Shown: positions 10,397 to 22,419, counted from the first letter of the stretch. The stretch: 64,000 nt of DNA from Ephydatia muelleri (GCA_013339895.1 JABACO010000012.1:3051767-3115766), one strand, 5' to 3'. Translations and numbers: made by a program. The notes: generated by a model from the letters alone, not told the origin.

Positions 10397-10515
10397 TGGG
10401 ACAAAGACCAGCTTTAATCACCAGACTCACTTAGTGTGCACTTACATCACTATATATATGCACGGAATCCTAAGTGCGCATGTGCATGCATGATGTAATA
10501 GCTACGTACGCTACA
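10397..10515 (-). repeat. 5' LTR of element A
   Basis: This 119-bp segment on the minus strand begins TGTAGCGTACG and ends GTCCCA. It contains a TATATATAG box and an ATTAAA polyadenylation-type hexamer in the expected order. It borders the TGGTGTCAGAAGTGGGA primer site. It is almost the same length as the LTR of element C and shares the first seven bases. Confidence 0.7.
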
Positions 10516-10518
10516 CAG

Positions 10519-10925
10519 TGAAAAATAGTTAATTGTTTTAATCATGATAACTGATTACTAATTTGACGCAATATGCACAACACAAAAGACTGTGTTTTTT
10601 TTTTGCATGATAAAGGTTAAATATTTGTCATAAATTTGAAAAGGAAACACAATTATGTTATATAATACCTGCATATTTTAAGTGCAGTGCTCATGTTTCC
10701 ATCGTTTTAATGGAAACTTAGGTAAGGATTTATGTTCTGATAGCATTTTATCAGTTCATGAAAAGGTCCTTCATTGTACCAGAAATCTAGACTAATAGCT
10801 GTTAGTAGTTTAGGACACATACAATGAGCCAACGTAAATGTCCAAGTTTAGATGTTAGGTGCAGTGTTCTACTATCAGTCAGACCGATTTCTGACTGATT
10901 TGGGTAGCCAAACCAGTTTGTATAC
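10519..10925 (+). repeat. Left arm of a ~0.4 kb inverted repeat
   Basis: It matches the reverse complement of 15531-15925 over most of its length, with scattered substitutions and small indels. Examples are the shared blocks AATTTGAAAAGGAAACACA and AGCTGTTAGTAGTTTAGGAC. The arm starts within a few bases of the LTR of element A, so the old Gypsy element sits at or in its outer edge. Arms and the ~4.6 kb between them could be the ends of a large element or an inverted duplication. Confidence 0.75.
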
Positions 10926-11221
10926 AGGTTAAACTTGTTTGCCTCTTGGCTTTATGTTGAATGTGCAAACATTGTCTTTTTGTGGTATCATTGCTGCCAT
11001 GGTTGTTAGGTAACCCTAACCCTTTAGTTGGTCCTGCTAGTATACATTACACATGTGTGTGCCAGCTGCAGGATGGGATAAATACGACAGTAAACCTCTC
11101 CCTTTTGATCTAATTGTTGTAGTTATATATAAGTGTGTGAGAGGCTGGGCTATTTTTGCAGTCTGCTCTAACTTGTGCTACGTATGCCTCTTCCATCTAG
11201 TCCATCAGGTATAATCAAATC

Positions 11222-11437
11222 ATGAGCTCCAATCAAGGTCAAGCAATGTTAGCAGGTGTTACTGCTGGTGGAGGACCAGGAATGGGAGCTGGGGCTTTAA
11301 TTGGAGCTGGAGTAGGGAACATTGTGCCTGGCGTGGGACCCATTATTGGTGCAGTCATTGGAGTTGGTGTCGGCATGGCAACTGGAGGTTCATTTGGTGC
11401 TTATCTAGGCTATCGCCAGGCCAAGAGCAAATTGTAA
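11222..11437 (+). CDS. Small glycine-zipper protein, copy 1 (71 aa)
   Basis: I do not recognise a named family. From the ATG at 11222 the 71-residue product has a short polar start (MSSNQGQAML), then about 50 residues made almost wholly of G, A, V, I and P with repeated GxxxG spacing (GMGAGALIGAGVGNIVPGVG), and a basic tail (YRQAKSKL). That pattern predicts tightly packed membrane helices or oligomers, as in glycine-zipper proteins. No signal peptide of the usual type is seen. The start is supported by two related copies (14234, 23619) that share the start, the first residues and the bases just before it (ATAATCAAATC). Upstream, TTCCATCTAG could be a splice acceptor, so a 5' UTR intron is likely. 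Possible roles (membrane-active peptide, membrane-remodelling subunit) are inference only. Confidence 0.65.
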   Translation: MSSNQGQAMLAGVTAGGGPGMGAGALIGAGVGNIVPGVGPIIGAVIGVGVGMATGGSFGAYLGYRQAKSKL

Positions 11438-12396
11438 CATTCGGATTTTCTACATGTATATCTGTATCACAACAATACTGACTCTCTGAGACTTGAAAAT
11501 GATGCCAAGCACACCTCATGCATGTATATATAAAAAGACATTTGATAAGGTACCCTTACTGAACACAAGGCTGTCAGTTTCCTTTCAGTGACATATTAGT
11601 ATTGTACGTGTTGGGCTTATTCATGAGGCAGTTCACACTTTGTAATTAGACTTCCTTTCTGATAGTCTGTCCATATCCACGATCACCTTTCTGACCTTTG
11701 GACCTCCAGCACCTTGTGACACACATCAATGGTATCAACAAAACATTTTGTCTTCAGGTATTTGAAGGATATAAACTGTGGCGCCCAGGACTCAGAAGAA
11801 TGCACCTATTGTTGATATCAAGTATTAATTAACTTTTATTTTTAACTGTAAGCACATCTTTTAACCACAATAATAGTAATTTAATCTCTTGCAGCTATAG
11901 CTCATGCTGTTGCAATTTATGTATAACAGTGTGTATATATTCAAGATCCAAAAATAGTCATCACTAATTTTAATAAAGATTATTATATTTACCATAAGCA
12001 AATAAAGAGAATAATGCAAAATTTCATACCTCTGTCTTCCATAAAGTTTTATAATGAAAAATGTGCTTGATTATTGAGGTTGTTTCTCCATCATGAATAG
12101 TTTGATTGAAAATTTCACTGCACCCCTTATCACTAATTTTAATTTTTTGGAGCTTTTATAGATGATGTGTTTTAACCAATGTATAATGTATTGGATTTAC
12201 TTTAAAGTTAATTAATACTTGGTACCAACAATAATCATGAAGTGTGTGGTAGTAGGAAGGGGATAGAGTGTGACAATTAAATTTGATTGGTAAGCAAGTT
12301 CTGTACATGCACAACATTGAACATCCAGTTATGCATGTGTGTGTTTAAGTACTGTTTGAAGACCGGTTATTTGATAATGACAGTACCTTCTTTTAG

Positions 12397-12590
12397 GAGA
12401 GGGTTCTGTTATACAAAATGTTTACATCAATAATCCATTAGGGGCAAATTGTCGACCTCTAATTGAAGCAACAATCGGACTCTTCCCTTCCTTGATAATT
12501 GGAGTGGGCATAGCTTATGGTGGAAATAAGGATTGCAACAAGTTAGTGATGTGCCTGTTTCAGAGTAAATTGCAAGTTAAGACACAATAA
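12397..12590 (+). CDS. Exon-like open frame with a hydrophobic segment
   Basis: After a TTCTTTTAG acceptor-like sequence the frame is open for 63 codons (EGSVIQNVYINNPLGANC...) and ends in a TAA that is itself part of an AATAAA signal. It includes a possible membrane segment (IGLFPSLIIGVGIAYGG) with glycines, vaguely like the zipper proteins nearby, but no clear homology. It could be a terminal exon of a gene whose other exons I cannot identify, or chance. It lies about 1 kb downstream of glycine-zipper copy 1 on the same strand. Confidence 0.3.
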
Positions 12591-12740
12591 AAAATCGGAG
12601 TGATGATGGTAAAATTTTTGTTCAAAATACAACAGATGTGTCATCATCTTGTAAATGTGGTATGTCATTCTCTGTTGACCATGCAATGACGTGCAACTAC
12701 GATTGGAGGAATGGCTCGTGAGTGTCTAACATTTTACAGG

Positions 12741-12887
12741 CGTTTGGCAGACATGATTTCCACCAAGCAGGACAAACCTTATTCTCTTGTAGTTAGCTGG
12801 CTATGCACTCGACTCTCTTATGCTTCCCTTCGTGCTGCTGTCCTGTGCATTCGTGGAAGCAGGTCATCGCATCACCACGTCACCTAA
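12741..12887 (+). pseudogene. C-terminal fragment of a mobile-element protein
   Basis: The 48-codon frame RLADMISTKQDKPYSLVVSW...RAAVLCIRGSR resembles the C-terminal end (LAD-I--K---PYS-V--WLR-RLS-ALLR-A---IRGSR pattern) of multi-copy reverse-transcriptase-like or transposon proteins common in invertebrates. Only this tail is present. The family assignment is from memory of the pattern and is not proven. Confidence 0.45.
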
Positions 12888-14160
12888 TTTACGAACATGA
12901 CCTTACCCTCGCGACTGTTGAGGGTAATCAGTCTAAATTGTTTCAGTAACATTTCTATTTTTATGCATTTGTTTTGTTAATATGAGTTTGTTTTTAAATC
13001 TTACATGTACATGTATATGCATACAGATATGGCACTCTAAATAGACAAACCAATAACAAAACAACAATGACAGGAGTTCAATGTTAAAATTGAGATCCTG
13101 TTTTCTGTAGGATAGATCAATGACCTCCGTAAACATACAATTTGTCTATGTAAGTACAGCTGGCTTGCAAGACTTGTAGACCTCGTTGAGAACTGTCATG
13201 CTGTTTAATTAAACACACCTATGCGAGAACAATTTCGGTAGCCATTAAAGCATCTGAAAGGAGTCCATATTGGAATAACTCCGATGCTGTTTGATTGGCT
13301 AAATGTATGCGAGCTTCCAAGTAGACGTTATACCACAGGGATCTTGGAACTGCCACGACCTCCCAATGATACGTTACAGCACGATCTATTGCACTAACAA
13401 AGGGTTTTCAGATGTGCATGCAATATGCGTAAAACAGTTAACTTGCTCACACAAGGGATCTGCACGAACACAAACAGTAACCGAAAGTTTCTTTTCACGC
13501 CCACTGCACAGGCACAGCATGCATGGTGACACAACTGTTGTGTACATCTTTCTCCTTTAATGACTGTTTCATTGAATGTTAGGGTGATCTTTAGAAGGTC
13601 ATTCATATGATAATTCCCCATAAGAATATGCACAATTGTATGTCTATATAGTGAATAGTATGTAAGCAATTTAATTTCTTGTTTGTGGTAGCTAATCATC
13701 CTTGAAACTCATATTTTCCCTCCTTTGCTTCTTTAGGCCAGTTTGCGAGCACTGTACATATATTTATATTGTGTTTGTTTTGGCAGTGTTCAGTTTCTGT
13801 GTAACTGCCCTAAAGAGTCAAACTGTTGCAAAGGAGGGGAAAAAATGGCTGCCAGCCATTTTAAGGGCTGTCCCATTGTACCATATACTAACTATATGCA
13901 CATTCGGAGACCAACCAGCTCAACCAGCTGCTACATACATATATCCATGCACGTGGATGTAATTCAGACCAGCTGTGAGCAGGTACCGGTACATGTATAC
14001 GTGCATGCTCATTACTCCATAACTAGATCTGTTGGCTGGTCTGTCAGTATTATAGTTATGTAGCTATTTATTGGAAGGTGGCCTTGAATGCAAACTTCCA
14101 GTACAAGCAATAGAAACGTATTGCTTGCATTGAAATGTATGGTGAATTAAAATTCAGTGC
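12888..14160. other. No gene recognised
   Basis: Several short open frames occur on both strands (for example 13303-13560 and 13702-13962), but none has a recognisable motif or conserved copy. The sequence is AT-rich and looks intergenic or intronic. Confidence 0.4.
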
Positions 14161-14233
14161 CTTGCAACTTAACTCTGCTCTCACTTGTCATACATATGCC
14201 AGCTCCATCTAGTCTATCTGGTATAATCAAATC

Positions 14234-14873
14234 ATGAGCTTCAATCAAGGTCAAGCAATATTGGCAGGTGTTGTAGTTGGTGGAGGACCAACTGAGGCTT
14301 TCATTGAAGCTGGAGTAGCCCTAGAAATTCTCAAATAGAATGAAAAATAGAATTAAAAACTTTAACTTAGAATATCGTGAAAACCACGTTTCTTTGAGAC
14401 ATCCAGTGCACAGATATTGTATACATCATCACACTACAGATAGAATCCCAAACAAAATGTTAAGAGCGAAAGCTGTAGCGGAACTAAGGCAGGTGCGATT
14501 GCGGGGATACATAAATGGTAAAAATTTGTTGCTTTATTCTATGCAATAGAATAAAATAGAGGTGGACGCTAGTATAATTTATGCTTTTAAAGTGTAAGTG
14601 GCTTAACTGAAATGAGATTATAGTCAAATAAGCTGTTCAGCATTGGGTAATAATCACGCAGTATGTAAAATAACACGCTCAGCTATTATCCCTAGAAACC
14701 TGCAAATAGAATAAAAAATAGAATAAATTTTTTTTCTAGGGGTAGAAAGCGTTGTGCCTGGAGTGGGTGGGTCAGTGAGTGGGTAGATCAGTGATTGGAG
14801 CTTGTTTTGGCATGGCATCAGCAGATTCAATTAGGGGCTAATTTAGGCTATTGGTCAGGCCAAGAGCAAATTG
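14234..14873 (+). pseudogene. Glycine-zipper protein copy 2, broken by a MITE
   Basis: The first ~85 bases are a close copy of the gene at 11222, including the ATG, the MSFNQGQAILAGV-like start and at least 60 bases upstream. Further homology resumes at 14746, after a ~423-bp insertion (14319-14741). The coding match then continues to the AKSKL-like end near 14873, followed by a similar 3' region. Besides the insertion, the copy has lost part of the GMGAG segment and is no longer open throughout. It is a direct tandem duplicate about 3 kb downstream of copy 1. Confidence 0.75.
14319..14741. mobile_element. MITE inserted in glycine-zipper copy 2
   Basis: The insertion has short inverted ends, CCCTAGAAA and TTTCTAGGG, and is flanked by GTAG on both sides (14315-14318, 14742-14745). 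Comparison with the uninterrupted copy at 11222 gives the empty-site structure. The left-end sequence recurs inside, at 14690, where it pairs with the right end as a ~50-bp unit. The insertion contains a 70-codon open frame (14340-14549) without recognisable homology. Confidence 0.65.
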
Positions 14874-15530
14874 TTTTCTACATGTATTATACATCTGAGA
14901 CTTGAATATGTTGGTGAGCACATTGCATACTTTAAATAAAAGGTCTTGCTGCATCAAATGCAAATGCATCAAAAACGGGCCAAGGGAATAGTGCAACAGC
15001 ATTACATCATCTGAACGGTGCAACTCAAAGCAATCAGCAACCAACTATAACCTGCCCAACAAGTGGTTTCCATCAGTGCGCCATAACAAACTGAGGGAAT
15101 TTACAGCAGATCTATTGTCTGACATCTTTTCCAATGTGTATATTGAAGCATTGGCAGTTTGCAGCTTTTATTGCCATGTATGTCTTGTGTTTTGGCAATG
15201 ATGTTAGTGGTACTTTACAGTCAACTTTAAAAGATACTTTTTATTCTGAAGAAGTTCACTTTGAAACTGGTAATGGCCAGGGTGATAAGGATTTCTGTCT
15301 CCTCGTCAGCATTTTTTGTTGCAATAAAATTATTTGTTACAGATTATGTGTATAGTTATGACAAACACTACAAGACACTTTTAATATCTAATCTACAAAT
15401 GTGCAACACTTGATGAGATACTTTTACAAATGTACAAAGATTTAAAATGTTTTATAACATTTATTTTTATTTTTACTTCATATGAAGTACTAAGAAGTGT
15501 GCTTGCATAATATGAAGTTTGCACGGGCCT

Positions 15531-15925
15531 ACAAACTGGTCTGGTCACACCCGAACCAGCCAAATACCAGTCTGACTGGTACTCTGCACCTAACATATCT
15601 GACTTGCACATTTACGTTGGTTCATTGTATATGTCCTAAACTACTAACAGCTATATTTGTCTAGATTTCTTGTATAGGGATCTTTTCATGAACTGGGAGT
15701 TGGAAAATTAAATGCTATCAGAACACAAATTGTTCCATTGACGTACTTAAAATATACAGGTATTAGTACATAAATTGCATGTGTTTCCTTTTCAAATTAA
15801 TGACACATATTTAACCCCAAACTGCCTTTTATCATGCAAAATAAACACCATACTATTGTGTTGCGCGTATTGCATCGATGTAGTACCATATATCATGATT
15901 AAAACAATTATTAACTATTTTTTTA
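15531..15925 (-). repeat. Right arm of the ~0.4 kb inverted repeat
   Basis: This is the reverse complement of 10519-10925 with perhaps 15-20 percent divergence by eye, so the duplication is not recent. Confidence 0.75.
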
Positions 15926-18430
15926 CTTAAGTAGTTCAGCTCATTGCATTTACGTATTACAGCTGTCGTTGAAACTCAGTACCCCCTAATTTATCATACC
16001 AGACAATGTAAGAAGTGTTCAATGAGCTTAATCAAAGCTTCTTGGTCCTGTATATCAGCCTCCTCATTTCAAATAGTGAGATATCTCTACCAACCAACAA
16101 CTCATGCAGGGAGGTATTAAGCTTGTAATGTGCATAGTACATGAGAAACCCACACCCTTGGCTAGCGTAGAAAGGCAATCCTTGTGCTTGTCAGTGGTGT
16201 TGCCATGATTTGCACCAAGTGGAGAGTGTGTAATTAAATTTTCGGTTGGTCTGCCCTCTCCCTCATGAAGAATGAAAGGTTTCTGTTGCAGGGTGATCTA
16301 TTTAAATCCATTTGATTGAACACATTTCATTAAGAACCATTCAGCAGGTGCCTGTTATGATGAAAGTCACTGTTACTATGTTTAACTCTATCCGTACAAG
16401 AAACACCAAGTAACTGTCAAATTTGTCCAATTAAGACCAAATGTGGATGACACCTGACAAATTCATCCACAATATTTTCAACGTGATATTTTTAGGGTAG
16501 CATTTGGCATAAAGTGAGCAATAATCTGGTGGTATTTCTTGTCATCAGTTTTGTTGGCTGAAGATGTTTAGCTCAAAATATCTTGGAGACAGATCAAGCG
16601 GTACACTGAATTTTGACTACTAGTCAGCAGGGCTTTCACTAACTGCAGCTACCTCATCTGAAATGTGGCTGTAGGTATAATCAATAATGTAATGGATATG
16701 TGGACGTGTTATTAAAAGTAATATCTGTGTTTGTCAACTTAGCTAAAATACTTACTTGTATGAATCAGCGTCTGAGTGGCCAGTACTGCTAACGTGAGGC
16801 CCAGTCTTATACTCCCACAAGTGGGAACAAAGATAGAAGACAGAATAGAGCAAAGTGCTACTGATTAAGATAAAATAAAAAACTACATGAGTATGTGATC
16901 ACATATAGTTCCAGCCTATTACTGAGTAGCGAGAATTGTAACTACCACCTACCTTTCAAAATGCAATTGTGAGCTAAATTAAACGATCCTCAGTTGCACC
17001 AGAAATAATCTGCATGGTTGCACTGACTCCAGGAGCTGATCCGGGGGGGGGGGGGGATTGTATGGCTAACCCACCCTCTTCAACCTAATAAATACAATTA
17101 AAATAGCACTAATAATAAAGGAATCCACTTCACTTCAACAGACAATTATATGCATGTATGTGCATTTCACTAGTCATACAAAATGGATGCACTACACATT
17201 TATTTTGGCCTTCAGCAACACTAAAATATATAGTATTTAAGTCAGCATCTGCAAGCCTCTTGCTCAGAGATCAGTAGCTGATATCTTTCGGTATCATTTA
17301 GTGCTCTACACTGCCTGATTGCATCTTGTAGAGTATCCTGAACGGAATCTTGCTCCATTGACTGTTCTTCAGTGTTAGGAAAGTTCCAACGGCTGATTGA
17401 GGTCTATAGACCTACTATCCGATCTGAGTCTGCATCATCTCCCTCACGTACACCGATAACTGGTAGTGATTGTGACTCACAGCATAGATTATAGGTACAT
17501 AGTCGATGTAATCTATGCTCTCAGTATCTATTCCACCTTGCAAGGTGAAATAATCCAATTTCAACTTGGCAATGCTCTTAAGAACAGAAAGCAATATAAA
17601 GAACTCTCCAAATTTCAATGACTAGATCGATATCGAGGGCGTGGGTTATCGAGGGCATTCCCCTTCCCCTTCAAGTTTGTATATTGATTGCCCCTGAGAA
17701 CCACACGCTGTTAAACCTGAGTTCCTCATCAAAAATCATTGTTGTTTTTATAGTTTCTAAGTGGTGTTATGTAACTGTCTTACCACAGCTGCCCACCAGT
17801 GGGTTTATGTAGTAGCCACGGCGGTTTGCTCTCATTGAACGCGTGGAAAGTAGGCCCTCAGCCCTGAAAAATTGAAATGGTTTACATGCCCCATAGCAAC
17901 GAACATGACAACCGATGTCCTTGAGAACCAGCTATGTTACTAAGTTCGTAAAACGCATTAACACCTAAAAGCCATACTAGAAGTGACAAACACCTCTGAC
18001 CTTTATTTTAAGCATAAATCACGTGGCCTGACGTTTGTTGTCTGTCAGCTCTGGCGCTTCGAAGCAATTGACTTTCAAGCGGTGATCGCCGACCACGCGT
18101 GTTCAAACGACGATAACGACGCTCAGGAACCGAGATAGAACTGACCCAAACTATCACGGTAAGGTTAATAGAATGCTGTATCTGTTTTTGGTACAAGCTA
18201 ACGGTGACGCATTTTCTGAAGTAGTTTTCAAGCCTTTAGAAAATCCGCCATTTTGGCGTCATTTGGGGGTTGGAACTATTGCAAGTGGATGTTTATTATT
18301 TTGACAGAATGTTATCTCGCATATTAAACACTCCAAAGTGAGCTGCATCACATAGCTAAATATTCTTTACTTTCTTAGCTGGATATGGGATGGCAGCTAC
18401 CAGTTGTGGTTCAATACTTAATAGATGTTC
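15926..18430. other. No gene recognised
   Basis: AT-rich sequence with short unrelated open frames, a 14-G run at 17043-17056 next to CTGATCC (possible hAT-type element end), and no conserved motif that I can read. Confidence 0.4.
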
Positions 18431-19892
18431 TTTAACTATGCACAGCAGATTGGAGCAAATACCAAGCCAAGTCTATTAAACTTGGCATGAATCAATTCAG
18501 CCCCCTGTTTTCCCAAAAGGCTGAAGCCAGCATGGTAGGTATTTGCCTACTGTACTGCATGATCCTCCAGGAGATGCATTTTAATGGTGACTGTGGGCTT
18601 CAGGGTATGCATGGTAAAAGGCCAGAATAGCCTTGGAATCCACCTTCACTGGATGGTATATAAACCCTTCATGCCAGGTAAGCCTGCCAGCATTGCAACC
18701 ATGCTTTTAAAAGTAAGAGCATTTGTATTTCACTCTTACCTTTCATTTTCATTTAAGAAGTGGACAACCTTATCTACCGATGGGGAACGTAAACTAAAGG
18801 AGCTCCTTTGATTTCATCTCCACCTGGAAATGTAAAGGGGGCAACTTTCCTTTGAGGTTATCACCCACAATGTGGCTGGAGATGCGACACATCCTTTCCT
18901 CACCAGCCAGATGAATTTAAGCCACCTGAGTGAGTTACCTTTGCTGCATACATTTATGATATCATAACGTCTTAGAAGTCTCAATTTATTCCAAGGTATA
19001 GCAAGACCAGCCTTTATTGCCAATACCTGAGCTGGACCAATCTCAATGGATGATGAGATGCTTGCAGTAGCTAGCCAACAAACATTGTCGCTTATCATCA
19101 CTGAAGGTGAGAACTTCTGTTTGGATGAGGGCAGATGCTTCACCACTGACAATACTTCGTATTCACTGCATTTCAGAGCAGTTGGTCCTTGAGCAGGCGG
19201 CTGTGGTTTGTTGCTTGGCTTTGGTGACTTGTGAATGTCATTGGCTAAGGTGAGGGTAGATATTATGTAACCTCAGTACCAGTCAAAACACTTCCTTCCT
19301 GTAGCAAGCTGTACAACACCTTTGTCGGAACTGGTAGAGATGGCTCTCTTCAGCAGCTCAGCAGCTTGCCTCTCCTCCTCAGGTGTAAGTGATGGTACAC
19401 ACTCATGCCCTTCATAATCACCATTTCTAATGTCTCTGTTGCAACCAGCACAATGTCTTCTAACATCTGATAGCAGCAGAGGAGTATCGCATTTGATGCT
19501 GGTCTGACATGTGACGGATCATCGTCTGAGCAACAGGACAGCTCACAGCGCCAGATGCTGCTATGCACTCCGTGAGGCACTTGGTGCAAACCAGTGAACT
19601 GCACACATCAATTCTAGTGGCTGTGAAGAAACGTTGGAACACAGGCACATTCAACAAGCCCAGCTATATCCATTGTCTTATTCCAATCTGCGATGTCCAC
19701 TCTACTACTGCCACCCGATTCATCTGGATCATTTTGTGCATCAAGCTCTTCAGGCCAGAGACCAATCCGCCATGTAGGCACATCATAAATATTTGTATCA
19801 GTCCTTTCTCTAATCAACTGCAGAAAATCTTCTATTTTTTTTTCACAAATTTCTCCTGGCCAGTTAACTTTTCCATACGCTAGTAAACACAA
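18430..19892 (-). pseudogene. Degenerate RING-plus-transposase-like multi-copy gene
   Basis: Pieces of one minus-strand protein can be read in several frames. A cysteine-rich RING/zinc-like part (SLVCTKCLTECIAASGAVSCP, then a His-containing stretch) lies at about 19480-19620. A middle part (VLAIKAGLAIPWNKLRLLRR) lies at about 18960-19050. A C-terminal part has TIKMHLLEDHA then GFSLLGKQGAELIHAKFN, at about 18470-18590. The last motif (MH-LEDH ... G-QG-E-IH--FN) is typical of a large, poorly described protein family that is multi-copy in sponges and cnidarians and behaves like a mobile or amplified gene. The RING-then-zinc arrangement recalls RAG1-like N-termini, but I cannot show homology. The copy has stops and frame changes (for example TAG after LEDHAVQ) and is a pseudogene. 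Confidence 0.5.
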
Positions 19893-22240
19893 TTCCTAAG
19901 TTAGTCAAAATGCAGAACCAAAGGAATCCATAAGCGAATTGACTGCATTCTGCATTCCATCATCAAATCTAGGGGATAGTTCATATTGACACACTCTCAC
20001 ACGATATATTGTCACATGCATGTGCATTCTATTCCAGGGGGTTTATGTACTGAGCTTCGGTACTCTCTTAGTTTAATCCTCGGCATTGTTGCCTGTAAAA
20101 GCATTCCTTTCAACAACTCTTCTCTGCGCCGGCTGAGTTTCCCATATAAATAGTTCTTCCTACATGAAATGTATGAAGATCGCTCACATGTACATAGGTA
20201 TGTGTAGCTACATATAGGATTGGCCCACTGCATCACGTCTCCATAGGGTTGGTCCTCTGTACATATGAATGCTTCTTCATACATGTCATAGAGCCCTCAC
20301 ATGTGACTGTACATACACTGCAGGCATGTTTAGCTACATTCAGTTACCATAGGATTTATCATTTGTACGTACATCATGTCCTCATAGCCCTCTAGAGGTA
20401 CACATAGATTGTACATGCTGCAAAGAATAACTATATTTTGCCACAACATGCGTAAGGTTTTTAAGATCCTACGCACTCACATCATCTTTTTCTGGTCAGT
20501 GGAGAAATTTGTAATAAAGTTTCCTATTTGGCATATTGCTCGTTTCCTCATCACTCTTTATACTTCCTCCCCCCCCCCCCCCCCCCCCCCCCCACTCAGC
20601 TAGGTGGCGTATGTACCACTTTGCAGAAACTTTGGTCTCCTTTTGCCCACACAATTTTCAGCTCACACAGAGTACATGAACGTGCCCTACTGTAGAGTTT
20701 AGGTACAGGTATAGTAAAGCAAGTTTAATGCACATGACCAGTCTATGTCATAGTATTACTAAGCTTTCTATGGGTACTGGGTACAGTGCATGTCCGTTGC
20801 TAAGGCCTAGATGTAAGCATGTGTTTCTAAGATGCATTCAATGAATGATCCTAACCAATCCTAAGCTTGGCATTAGTGCCCAATGTCTTGCCCCTAAAGC
20901 CCATCCCAAACTGTTGTCGATATGTTCAAAGGTTCATGTCTGTATAAAAGCAATTTCGTGGGTATAGCACTCATACACCTGTTAGTGATACTAAATACAT
21001 GTTGAAGGCAGTGCCAATTGCATGATTCTGTGTGTCAGTAGTTGTTTGGACATGTTCTGATTATCAAATTTGACCTCTCTCATCCTGCTTCTAGAACTGA
21101 CCTGGGAATTAACACATATAATGGAAGAGTTTGGGTACACTGCCTTTTGTTTAGTTTGAGGTAGCATGTTTTATACAGGTGGCTGATGTTCTGAGGCCAT
21201 GTATTGAGTAGCTTGCGCTGCATAGATGTAGGATGCCATGTATGGACAATAGTGTGATGTGTGCACATGAAGTTATCACATGATGTGCAAAGGAGGCAGG
21301 AGCTTTTGTCAGAGAAGAATGATATGCACATTCTATTGTGATACTTAGCCTGCTGGATAGGCATATAAGGACAGATGACAATATTTCACCTCTTCACATA
21401 AGGAATAACTACCTTTAATGAAAATGTGTTGGCTTGGGTTTGTGCAAAATCGTTGGCCTCTTCATGCCAGTTTACTGGAGTAACAAATTTCTATCAACTG
21501 AACAGTAGGCCTACTAACTGTAGGATGCCTTGTTATGGCAACGTTTGTACACCTGCAAGTTATGATGTGATTAAACATGCAAGTGGCATGTGTGGGAAGT
21601 TTATATTGTTAGATAAGCTGGTATGCTGAAGGATTCCAGCTTGAGATGTAGGAGTGTAGATATCTTCTCTCTCCTTATCTGGGAATTGCAGGTCAAGGAA
21701 GGGTCCTAAACTAAGCCTCCTAACAAGGTTGCCGATCTGCTTGCTCTGATGAACCATGTGGTCTGGTGGCCCACAGGTTAATAAATCAGCTCAATATCCT
21801 TGTATTTTAAATTACATGCTGCACGTATCAATCTATTATAAACAGTTGAGCTAACACCTCTTTTTGACAGACTGGGTAAAGGGTAAACGAGACGAGGCCA
21901 CGAGGATATAGTGGATGAAGGAAGAATGAACCAGCCATTATGAATGCAAATAATAGTCAGGCATATTCCTCCCTTGGTTCCTGGTACATCTTCGAGGCCT
22001 CTCTGGGCATAGCAAGTGCCCTCTCTTCCCTCGTCTACCAGGGCATGTCTTGTCTCCAATACCTCAGCCAAATGCATTGGTCTGTAAGATAAAGGACCCG
22101 CTGAAGTCGGTACACGCATCAGTTCTGATGTCATTATTAATTGCTTCAATTCAACTCACCGAAAACCTTGACTCATCACACTTCTCACTTCATGTCACCA
22201 AATCTTACATGCCCAGCCGGTACTGATGCGCTAGTTGCAA
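19893..22240. other. No gene recognised
   Basis: A 24-C tract lies at 20570-20593. Short open frames at 21080-22149 have no convincing motif. Part of 21640-22150 may be worn retroelement sequence, because it precedes a Gypsy RT remnant on the same strand, but I cannot identify a domain. Confidence 0.35.
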
Positions 22241-22419
22241 ATTTAGGATTTATTATATGCCGCAGGCGCCGAGTATGGCGCCAAAGGCCCCCTCGTCCAA
22301 GTGGTCGTTGACGGCCAAAAGATTGCTAAAAAATTTTGGTGCTCGACGGGTGCTTTTTGACACCGGATTCGGATTCCGGGTGCAAGTTGACCTGATCCCT
22401 CGCCCCAAATACATATACT

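Larger units (their letters stand above)
2360..10515 (-). mobile_element. Old Ty3/Gypsy retrotransposon A, interrupted by elements B and C
   Basis: Reading right to left there is a 5' LTR (10397-10515), a primer site, gag and protease remnants, reverse transcriptase remnants (about 7900-8660), then element B (3306-7898), then RNase H (about 3030-3300) and integrase remnants (about 2370-2680), where element C is inserted. The sequence on the two sides of element B corresponds to adjacent parts of the RT-RNase H connection of one Gypsy element, so these are pieces of a single copy. It is broken in many places and clearly older than both insertions. Its 3' end lies beyond the window. Confidence 0.8.

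Noticed and set aside
9855-10493. 212-codon open frame on the plus strand
   Set aside because: It is antisense to the gag/protease remnant of Gypsy element A and has no recognisable motif; its end reads into the LTR.
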